Notes under the pieces: generated by a model
Seen by the model: the letters and a program-made list of their open reading frames with translations, nothing else
Database searches by the model: none
Told to the model about the DNA's origin: nothing
Translations under genes and position numbers: made by a program
Assembly (NCBI GenBank): GCA_030601485.1
Contig: JAUVTO010000144.1
Location: 1 to 5,365 of the forward strand
Source: Desulfobacterales bacterium
GTDB taxonomy: Bacteria; Desulfobacterota; Desulfobacteria; Desulfobacterales; UBA11574
DNA length: 5,365 nt
Reading direction: 5' to 3'
Shown: positions 1 through 5,122 of the stretch, piece after piece
How positions within the stretch are numbered: position 1 is the stretch's first letter
Layout: every line of letters begins with the position of its first letter

Positions 1-91
1 GAATGCCTGCCCAATGAAATGCAACGCCTATTTCATCGGTGTGGAGCTTATTACTCCGGGATTATGGTACTCTGTTATTTTTATATTTTAC

Positions 92-106
92 TGCGCTGTA
101 AGCGCA
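92..106. repeat. Small perfect hairpin
   Basis: TGCGCT (92-97) and AGCGCA (101-106) are perfect inverted repeats around a 3-base loop. It is the only GC-rich spot in an AT-rich stretch. No T-run follows on either strand, so it is not a classical intrinsic terminator. It could be the end of an upstream transcript or a small operator; chance is also possible for a 6-bp stem. Confidence 0.4.
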
Positions 107-115
107 TTCCTTAAT

Positions 116-154
116 TTTAGTTCACTTTAGCTCACTTCAAACTTTAGCTCACTT
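116..154 (+). repeat. TTTAGCTCACTT direct-repeat cluster
   Basis: The 14-mer ACTTTAGCTCACTT occurs exactly at 124-137 and 141-154, 17 bp apart. A third, diverged and overlapping copy (TTTAGTTCAC) occupies 116-125, 10 bp before the second. The cluster lies about 100 bp upstream of cimA and just upstream of the candidate promoter. Tandem spacing near helical-turn multiples (10 and 17 bp) would fit a regulator binding site, but a remnant of a dispersed genomic repeat is equally possible. The repeat itself is directly seen; its role is not known. Confidence 0.6.
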
Positions 155-199
155 TTAACTGGAAAATACAATAGCTTATTCAACATTTAAAATAAATTG

Positions 200-227
200 T
201 TGCTACGGCTAATAAGTGTTTAATAAT
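200..227 (+). promoter_or_regulatory. Candidate sigma-70 promoter for cimA
   Basis: TTGCTA (200-205, 4/6 match to TTGACA) and AATAAT (222-227, 5/6 match to TATAAT) are separated by 16 bp. The predicted start would fall near 234, leaving a very short leader of about 15 bases, with the Shine-Dalgarno AGGAG at 236-240 close to its 5' end. In such AT-rich DNA a match of this quality is common by chance, so confidence is low. Confidence 0.25.
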
Positions 228-249
228 GATATTATAGGAGTATCACATT

Positions 250-1848
250 ATGGAACCGATCATCTTATATGACACCACCTTAAGGGATGGAACCCAGGGA
301 GAAAATATAAACTTTTCCGCCATGGAAAAGGTACAAATCGCCAAACGGCTGGATGATTTCGGCATACATTACATCGAAGGCGGCTGGCCGGGTTCCAACC
401 CCAGGGACATGCAATTTTTCGATCTTGCACAGGAAGTAAAATTCAAAAATACTCGTATAACGGCGTTCGGTTCTACTCGCAAACCCGGTATCGACCCGGC
501 CGACGATCCAAACTTGATAGCGTTGCTTAAAGCCAACACCCCCGCGGTAGCAATATTCGGAAAAACGTGGGATCTTCATATTAAGCAGGTCATGAACAAC
601 ACCCTGAAAGAAAACCTTGCTATGATAAAAGAATCCGTTGCCTATCTGAAAGAAAATGATCGCGAGGTGGTTTACGATGCCGAACATTTCTTTGACGGGT
701 TCAAGGAGAACAGTAACTATGCCCTGGAAACCTTATTTGCCGCCATAGATGCCGGAGCGGAATTTATTGTACCCTGTGACACTAACGGCGGCAGCCTACC
801 GTCTGAAATTGAATCGATAATAAACGAGGTTCGCCGTCGGCTTGCCGAAAAATATAATACAAAACCGGATTCGCTGCCGGTTAAAATCGGCATCCATACC
901 CACAACGACAGCGGCCTGGCCGTGGCCAATTCCATCCAGGCCGTCCAATCCGGTGCGGTTATGGTCCAGGGAACCATCAACGGATACGGAGAAAGATGCG
1001 GCAATGCCGATCTCACATCTATCATACCCATTCTCTATTACAAAATGAACCGTGAGTGTGTTACCCGAGAAAACATTGCGAAACTGAAACCTCTCTCCAG
1101 GTTTGTGAGCGAAACCGCCAACATGATTCCGTTAAACAGCAGGCCCTTTGTCGGAAAGAGTGCGTTTGCCCACAAAGGGGGCATTCATGTGAGTGCGATC
1201 ATGAAAGTATCCCGGGCATATGAACATATGGAACCGGAACTGGTGGGAAACAAGCGCCGGGTTCTGGTATCGGATCTTTCCGGAAAAAGAAACATTGAAT
1301 ACAAGGCCAAAGAACTCGGTGTTGAGCTGGGTGCCAACGGATTTGATAGTCGCAAAATCGTTACGGAAGTTAAACGCATGGAACAGGAAGGGTACCAGTT
1401 TGATGTGGCTGACGCATCGTTCAAGATCTTGCTGGAAAAATTTACCGACCAGTACCGGCCCCTGTTTGAACTCAAATCCTTCAGGGTACACATTGAAAAG
1501 GACGCTGATCGCCCCTGTTCCGCCCACGCCACCATCAAAATTTCCGTGGAAGGCAAGGAAGAAATCACCGCCGCTGAAGGAGACGGGCCGGTCAGTGCTC
1601 TGGATAACGCACTGCGCAAGGCCCTGAACAAATTTTATCCCGAACTGAAAGCCATGCGACTGATCGATTTCAAGGTCCGGGTCATCGATGGACGCAAAGG
1701 AACCGCAGCAAGGGTTCGTGTGTTTATAGAGTCACGGGATCAAGATAATATCTGGAGCACCATCGGTGTTTCCGAGGATATTATCGAAGCGAGCTGGCAT
1801 GCCCTGGCAGAGAGTGTTCACTATAAGCTGTCTATGCAAAAACAGTAA
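250..1848 (+). CDS. cimA: (R)-citramalate synthase, LeuA-related type
   Basis: Cytoplasmic enzyme condensing acetyl-CoA with pyruvate to (R)-citramalate, the first step of the threonine-independent route to 2-ketobutyrate and isoleucine. The 532-residue length fits the LeuA-like CimA family of deltaproteobacteria and other anaerobes. An HMGL-like TIM barrel fills about residues 3-275. It opens with DTTLRDGTQGE (8-18), where R12 and D13 are the expected catalytic Arg and metal-binding Asp. The metal-binding His pair lies in HTHND (H216, H218), and GYGERCGN (245-252) supplies the metal-binding Asn N252. FAHKGGIH (306-313) is the linker-region motif, and about 395-525 forms the LeuA-dimer regulatory domain. 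The GTQGE variant in the first motif, instead of LeuA's GEQSPG, separates it from leuA and homocitrate synthase. The start is fixed by AGGAG at 236-240, 9 bases before ATG. It precedes leuA in the same direction by 174 bp. Feedback inhibition by isoleucine is likely from family knowledge, not shown here. Confidence 0.93.
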   Translation: MEPIILYDTTLRDGTQGENINFSAMEKVQIAKRLDDFGIHYIEGGWPGSNPRDMQFFDLAQEVKFKNTRITAFGSTRKPGIDPADDPNLIALLKANTPAVAIFGKTWDLHIKQVMNNTLKENLAMIKESVAYLKENDREVVYDAEHFFDGFKENSNYALETLFAAIDAGAEFIVPCDTNGGSLPSEIESIINEVRRRLAEKYNTKPDSLPVKIGIHTHNDSGLAVANSIQAVQSGAVMVQGTINGYGERCGNADLTSIIPILYYKMNRECVTRENIAKLKPLSRFVSETANMIPLNSRPFVGKSAFAHKGGIHVSAIMKVSRAYEHMEPELVGNKRRVLVSDLSGKRNIEYKAKELGVELGANGFDSRKIVTEVKRMEQEGYQFDVADASFKILLEKFTDQYRPLFELKSFRVHIEKDADRPCSAHATIKISVEGKEEITAAEGDGPVSALDNALRKALNKFYPELKAMRLIDFKVRVIDGRKGTAARVRVFIESRDQDNIWSTIGVSEDIIEASWHALAESVHYKLSMQKQ

Positions 1849-1904
1849 CAAATAACAAACGACTATGAAAAGGAATGGAATTTTGATTAAAAGAGATGGA
1901 ATCG

Positions 1905-1942
1905 ATGCCGCGGGACAAATTTTTTATCCTGTCCTGCGGCAT
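1905..1942 (+). promoter_or_regulatory. Strong hairpin between cimA and leuA
   Basis: ATGCCGCGGGACA (1905-1917) pairs with TGTCCTGCGGCAT (1930-1942): 13 pairs including one G-U, around a 12-base loop. No U-tract follows, so it is not a standard intrinsic terminator of cimA. GGGACA of the left arm recurs downstream at 1973-1978, where it could pair with the right arm instead (TGTCC, 1930-1934), giving two mutually exclusive folds. A further 5-bp pairing, CAGGG (1971-1975) with CCCTG (2000-2004), would end just before the leuA ribosome binding site. It could be an mRNA processing or stabilising stem, a regulatory leader, or a relic of a REP-like repeat. I found no T-box AGGGTGGTACCGCG-type motif. 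Confidence 0.55.
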
Positions 1943-1964
1943 ATGCTTGCTCAAATTTTACTCG

Positions 1965-1992
1965 TTGTCACAGGGACAGATTTGTATATATC
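1965..1992 (+). promoter_or_regulatory. Candidate promoter for leuA
   Basis: TTGTCA (1965-1970, 5/6 match to TTGACA) is followed after 16 bp by TATATC (1987-1992, 4/6 match to TATAAT). Transcription would start near 1999, leaving a leader of about 24 bases with AAGGAG at 2010-2015. If used, leuA could be expressed independently of cimA and the upstream hairpin would not be in its mRNA. It conflicts with the attenuation reading of the same DNA, and neither can be decided from sequence alone. Confidence 0.3.
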
Positions 1993-2022
1993 ACCATAAC
2001 CCTGAAAAAAAGGAGTAAGATA

Positions 2023-3555
2023 ATGACAGAACAAGTAATTATATTTGATACCACATTAAGAGACGGCGAACAATCTCCCGGTGCCAGCATGAATGCCGCA
2101 GAGAAGATGCGACTTGCCACGCAGCTGGAGAAGCTGGGTGTAGATGTGCTGGAAGCCGGATTTCCCGTAGCCTCAAAAGGCGACTTTGATGCGGTTTCAA
2201 GGATCGCGGGAAAACTTAAAAAAACCACGGTTGCCGCCCTGGCGCGCACCTCCAAATCAGATATTGACCGAGCCTGGGGGGCAATACAGCATGCCGCAAA
2301 ACCGAGAATCCATACGTTTATCGCCACATCCGACCTCCACATGCACTACAAGTTAAACATGACAAAGGACCAGGTTGTCAAAACCGCTGTGGAAGCGGTC
2401 AAATATGCCGGGTCTTTTACCGATAATGTGGAATTTTCAGCAGAAGATGCGTCTCGAAGCGATCGGGATTTTTTGTGCAAGGTTTTCGAAGCAGCCATTG
2501 AAGCCGGCGCAACAACCATAAACATTCCGGACACCGTAGGCTATGCCATACCCATGGAATTTTCCGATCTGGTAAAATATGTCATGAGCCATACCCCCAA
2601 TATAAACAAAGCCGTCGTAAGTGTCCACTGTCACAATGACCTGGGTCTTGCCACGGCCAACACTCTTGCAGCATTGAGCAGTGGTGCAAGGCAGGCCGAA
2701 GTGACCATCAACGGCATCGGCGAGCGGGCCGGCAATACTTCCCTTGAAGAACTGGTCATGGCCCTTCATACCAGACCCAATTACCTGCCGCTGCGGTCTA
2801 ATATTAAAACAGAGCTCATTTATCCCACAAGCAGGCTGGTCAGTATGATAACCGGTATTATAGTCCAACCGAATAAGGCGATTGTCGGCGCCAATGCCTT
2901 TGCTCACGAGGCCGGGATTCATCAGGACGGCGTACTCAAAAATCCCATGACCTATGAAATTATGAAACCGGAAACCATCGGTCTCAGCGCCAGCAAGCTG
3001 GTTCTGGGAAAACACTCCGGAAGACACGCTCTGCGCACACACTTAAAGGATATGGGATACGATCTTTCCGACAAAGAATTACAGCTTGTTTTTACAAAAT
3101 TCAAGGAACTGGCTGATAAGAAAAAACATATTGTCGATGAAGATCTGGAAGTTATTGTTACCGAAGGTATCCTGCGACCCCCCGATATTTTCCGTCTGGA
3201 GTATCTGCACGTGACAAGCGGAACCACCGTTTTTCCAATGGCCAGTGTCAAGCTTTCAATAAATGAAAGGTCTGTTCAGGGCGCAGGCTACGGCAACGGA
3301 CCCATTGATGCCACTTTTAACAGTATCGCCAAACTTACAGGCACGCAATCCGAACTGTTGAGGTTTTCGGTTAGCGCCATTACCGGCGGTACGGATGCCC
3401 AGGGCGAAGTCACGGTCCGCTTGAGCGAAGAGGGGTTAACCGCACTGGGCAGAGGAGCAGACCCCGATATCATCACTGCCAGTGCCAAAGCCTATGTAAA
3501 CGGACTCAACCGTCTGGAGTACTTGAAAGCCAATCCCGTGGTCGCAATGACCTGA
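2023..3555 (+). CDS. leuA: 2-isopropylmalate synthase
   Basis: Cytoplasmic enzyme condensing acetyl-CoA with 2-ketoisovalerate to 2-isopropylmalate, the committed step of leucine synthesis. The 510 residues match the usual bacterial LeuA length. The TIM barrel (about residues 4-270) opens with DTTLRDGEQSPG (9-20), the LeuA/homocitrate synthase signature, with R13 and the metal ligand D14. Metal-binding histidines sit in HCHND (H202, H204). GIGERAGN (231-238) provides N238. AFAHEAGIHQDG (292-303) is the conserved subdomain motif with H295 and H300. The C-terminal allosteric LeuA-dimer domain (about 360-500) shows GYGNGPIDA (422-430) and GADPDIITASAKAY (478-491), the region that binds leucine, so feedback inhibition is probably retained. 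AAGGAG at 2010-2015, 7 bases before ATG, supports the start. All catalytic motifs are intact. HTHND and GTQGE in the neighbour versus HCHND and GEQSPG here show two distinct paralogues, not a recent duplication. Confidence 0.96.
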   Translation: MTEQVIIFDTTLRDGEQSPGASMNAAEKMRLATQLEKLGVDVLEAGFPVASKGDFDAVSRIAGKLKKTTVAALARTSKSDIDRAWGAIQHAAKPRIHTFIATSDLHMHYKLNMTKDQVVKTAVEAVKYAGSFTDNVEFSAEDASRSDRDFLCKVFEAAIEAGATTINIPDTVGYAIPMEFSDLVKYVMSHTPNINKAVVSVHCHNDLGLATANTLAALSSGARQAEVTINGIGERAGNTSLEELVMALHTRPNYLPLRSNIKTELIYPTSRLVSMITGIIVQPNKAIVGANAFAHEAGIHQDGVLKNPMTYEIMKPETIGLSASKLVLGKHSGRHALRTHLKDMGYDLSDKELQLVFTKFKELADKKKHIVDEDLEVIVTEGILRPPDIFRLEYLHVTSGTTVFPMASVKLSINERSVQGAGYGNGPIDATFNSIAKLTGTQSELLRFSVSAITGGTDAQGEVTVRLSEEGLTALGRGADPDIITASAKAYVNGLNRLEYLKANPVVAMT

Positions 3556-3566
3556 TCCTGTTTTGC

Positions 3567-3598
3567 AAAAAACCGAAGGGGCTGCAAAGCCCCTTCGG
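3567..3598 (-). terminator. Hairpin terminator, T-tract on the minus strand
   Basis: CCGAAGGGGCT (3573-3583) and AGCCCCTTCGG (3588-3598) form a perfect 11-bp stem with a GCAA loop, 17 bases after the leuA stop. The only uninterrupted run of six is the A-run at 3567-3572. It becomes a T-tract after the stem when read on the minus strand, so intrinsic termination should be strongest for transcripts coming from pyrD. Reading from leuA, the stem is followed by CAAAATCG, without a T-tract. TTTTGC (3561-3566) and GCAAAA (3598-3603) can also pair around it. It probably separates the convergent leuA and pyrD units, perhaps acting in both directions. Confidence 0.75.
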
Positions 3599-3630
3599 CA
3601 AAATCGTAAGCGTTCACGCATTTCCTTAAA

Positions 3631-3846
3631 ATCACAAATTTCAAGCACCAAATTACAAATAAATTCCAAATTTCAAGCACCAAATTCAAAACACCACGCC
3701 AATGATCTTAACTGTTTCGAATTTTTCAGTATTGACGAAAATACCTTTTTCAATTCTTCTGCCTTGCTTCAAAATCATAAGGTTTCGAATTTTGAATTTC
3801 GGTTATTGTATTTTTTTTGTTATTTGGAATTTGTTATTTGGAATTT
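3631..3846. repeat. AT-rich MITE-like repeat element
   Basis: This stretch fills most of the 364-bp leuA-pyrD gap. Nested inverted arms are visible: AAATTCCAAA (3661-3670) with TTTGGAATTT (3837-3846, also 3823-3832), and AAATTCAAAA (3682-3691) with TTTTGAATTT (3790-3799). Direct repeats are layered on these: a 20-mer at 3635-3654 and 3667-3686 (period 32), GTTTCGAATTTT at 3714-3725 and 3782-3793, and TTGTTATTTGGAATTT at 3817-3832 and 3831-3846 (period 14). I recall this AAATTCCAAATAACAAATT style as a dispersed non-coding repeat in many anaerobe genomes. It has no transposase, so any mobility would be in trans. Open frames across it (for example 3563-3853 on the plus strand) read as Lys/Ser/Asn-rich then Phe/Leu/Trp-rich low-complexity peptide and are not credible genes. 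The element's exact ends are uncertain. Positions 3847-3919 hold nothing I can identify. Confidence 0.7.
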
Positions 3847-3919
3847 CCATTAATTCAACTACTCTGTAAACGGATACACAATTTCTAAACCCCAAACCCG
3901 TGAACAGCTACGCAAAATC

Positions 3920-4843
3920 TTATATTTTCAGGGTACCGATGATATCCGCCAGGTCAGCAATATTTTTTTCCACTAAAAATGCTTCTATCCCTTCTATGAT
4001 ATCTATGGTGGCATGGGGGTTTATAAAATTGGCCGTACCCACCTGAACCGCTGCAGCCCCTGCTATCAAAAACTCCAGTGCATCTTCCGCTGTCATGATT
4101 CCCCCAACGCCGATTACCGGGACGTTGACCACTTGAGCCACCTGCCAGACCATTCGGAGGGCAACGGGCCTGATTGCCGGGCCGGAAAGCCCTCCGGTTA
4201 TGTTGGCAAGCTTGGGGCGTCGGGTTTCTATATCTATGGCCATACCCGTTATGGTGTTGATCAGAGAGATCGAATCGGCCCCTTCTCCTTCCACACTGCG
4301 AGCGATTTCAGTAATATCGGTTACATTTGGAGAAAGCTTGACCATCATAGGACGGGTCGTACTCTTTCTAACCGCCCTGACAACCTGGGCCGCGGATTCA
4401 GAATAAGCCCCAAAGGCCATGCCGCCGCACGTTACATTGGGACATGAAATGTTTACCTCAATACCGGAGACCTCTTCAATATCTTCAAGCCGCGAGGCCA
4501 GGTCAGCATATTCCGAGATACTTTTTCCGTAGATGTTTACAAAAACCGGCGCATCAATCATTTTTAAAAACGGTACTTTTTCTTTCACAAATGCTTCCAG
4601 GCCCACGTTTTCAAGGCCAATGGCATTCAGCATGCCGCACGGTGTTTCAACGATTCTCGGCGGTGGGTTCCCTCTGGACGGCTCAAGTGACAAGCCTTTT
4701 ACAATAATGGCGCCCAGACGGTTTAAGTCTATAAGCTTTTCAAACTCGCCGGCATATCCGAATGTTCCGGATGCCGTCAGGACAGGATTTTTTAATGTTA
4801 TCCCCCCGATATTTACACGCATATGAGACTTTTTTTTGTTCAT
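3920..4843 (-). CDS. pyrD: Dihydroorotate dehydrogenase B, catalytic subunit (class 1B)
   Basis: FMN flavoprotein oxidising dihydroorotate to orotate in pyrimidine synthesis. In class 1B it works in the cytosol as a heterotetramer with PyrK, passing electrons through Fe-S and FAD to NAD+. From the chosen ATG the protein has 307 residues, the family's usual size. It is a single TIM barrel: LKNPVLTASGTFGY (17-30), VKG with K49, MLNAIGLEN (71-79), NISCPN (131-136) with the catalytic Cys C134 of class 1 enzymes, CGGMAFG (139-145) typical of 1B, VKLSPN (168-173), GVGGI (245-249) and QVGTANF (267-273) for FMN phosphate binding. The frame stays open upstream to GTG 4909, which has AAAAGG 9 bases before it but adds 22 non-conserved residues. 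ATG 4822 would give 300 residues. I prefer 4843, but the start is not settled. It is convergent with leuA and divergent from the FmdE gene. No pyrK lies on either side within the window. Confidence 0.93.
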   Translation of the reverse strand: MNKKKSHMRVNIGGITLKNPVLTASGTFGYAGEFEKLIDLNRLGAIIVKGLSLEPSRGNPPPRIVETPCGMLNAIGLENVGLEAFVKEKVPFLKMIDAPVFVNIYGKSISEYADLASRLEDIEEVSGIEVNISCPNVTCGGMAFGAYSESAAQVVRAVRKSTTRPMMVKLSPNVTDITEIARSVEGEGADSISLINTITGMAIDIETRRPKLANITGGLSGPAIRPVALRMVWQVAQVVNVPVIGVGGIMTAEDALEFLIAGAAAVQVGTANFINPHATIDIIEGIEAFLVEKNIADLADIIGTLKI

Positions 4844-4937
4844 CTCAACAAATCCATACAATTTAATGCCTAACTTCGACTTGTCCGTTCCCAAACCATC
4901 CCTAAACACAAATTAAAACCTTTTATAAAATAATGAA

Positions 4938-4951
4938 TTCGTAAAAAGTCC
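4938..4951 (-). repeat. Extra end-fragment of the adjacent palindrome
   Basis: TTCGTAAAAAGTCC here is the exact reverse complement of 5063-5076, part of the right arm of the palindrome at 4958-5082. The palindrome's own left arm carries the diverged TTCGTAAAAAGTTC (4964-4977). So the element appears to have a second copy of one terminus stacked 26 bp outside it, as expected from nested insertion or partial loss of a neighbouring copy. It lies only about 95 bp upstream of the preferred pyrD start. Confidence 0.6.
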
Positions 4952-4957
4952 GATTTA

Positions 4958-5082
4958 GACGGTTTCGTAAAAAGTTCAAATTCAAGGCGTGCAAATTTTG
5001 TAATCATGAGGCGTACTTTTCGTACGTTGAATGATTACGAAATGCAGCACAACGCAGAAGTTGGACTTTTTACGAAATCGTC
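4958..5082. repeat. 125-bp imperfect palindromic repeat element
   Basis: The outer 22 bases (4958-4979) and the last 22 (5061-5082) are inverted repeats matching at 20 of 22 positions, both containing TTCGTAAAAAGT. Pairing continues inward with GTAATCAT (5000-5007) against ATGATTAC (5031-5038), and ends in CGTAC (5012-5016) and GTACG (5022-5026) around a TTTTC loop. The whole unit could fold as one long cruciform or RNA stem. I recall this kind of sequence as a high-copy intergenic element in Desulfobacterales. There is no ORF of note, so it is best called a non-autonomous MITE-like or REP-like element. It separates the divergent pyrD and FmdE genes and must lie in or beside both promoter regions. 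Confidence 0.8.
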
Positions 5083-5122
5083 AATATTCAATCGAACATA
5101 TTCAATTATAAGGAGTTAGTAA

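Larger units (their letters stand above)
1..249. other. Non-coding stretch upstream of cimA
   Basis: No gene can be supported here. Forward frames 1 and 2 are open from the left edge to stops at 112-114 and 128-130, but the translations resemble no family I know and become hydrophobic and AT-driven. A real gene tail entering from the left cannot be excluded for the first 60-110 bases. From about position 60 the stretch is AT-rich and carries a short hairpin, a direct-repeat cluster and a candidate promoter, listed separately. The cimA ribosome binding site (AGGAG, 236-240) lies at its right end. Confidence 0.6.
1883..1999 (+). other. Small ORF in cimA-leuA gap, possible leader peptide
   Basis: An open frame runs to TAA at 1997-1999, ending 23 bases before leuA. 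It can start at ATG 1865 (44 codons, no visible ribosome binding site) or at TTG 1883 (38 codons, with AAAAGGA at 1868-1874 about 8 bases upstream). Of the 44 codons, 15 encode Leu, Ile or Val, including the run Ile-Leu-Leu-Val-Val at 1955-1969. This is what a branched-chain attenuation peptide would show, but AT-rich DNA also favours these codons. The main hairpin lies inside the ORF before the run rather than after it, unlike classical attenuators. I recognise no family. It may well be untranslated. Confidence 0.2.

Noticed and set aside
280..1631. Long minus-strand and frame-shifted ORFs within cimA
   Set aside because: They overlap a fully intact, motif-rich citramalate synthase frame and show no independent coding signal.
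1849..2022. T-box or other known riboswitch upstream of leuA
   Set aside because: No AGGGTGGTACCGCG-like T-box sequence or recognisable riboswitch core is present; only the hairpins described can be supported.
250..3555. Recent gene duplication of leuA
   Set aside because: The two proteins differ in signature motifs, loop lengths and C-terminal sequence. They are long-diverged subfamilies, not a recent tandem copy.
3436..3689. Minus-strand ORFs of 65 and 77 codons overlapping the leuA 3' end
   Set aside because: They are antisense to the conserved LeuA C-terminus and run through the same hairpin and repeat; no family resemblance.
3631..3846. CRISPR array, because of the spaced 20-bp direct repeats
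   Set aside because: Only two copies of the 20-mer exist, the intervals are made of the same AT-rich repeat sequence rather than unique spacers, and no cas genes are present.
3563..3853. 96-codon plus-strand ORF in the leuA-pyrD gap
   Set aside because: It crosses the terminator hairpin and the AT-rich repeat element, its peptide is low-complexity and mirrors the repeats, and it has no ribosome binding site. It is a by-product of the repeat.
4013..4826. Several plus-strand ORFs (68-144 codons) opposite pyrD
   Set aside because: They are shadows of the conserved pyrD frame with no recognisable domain and no convincing ribosome binding site.
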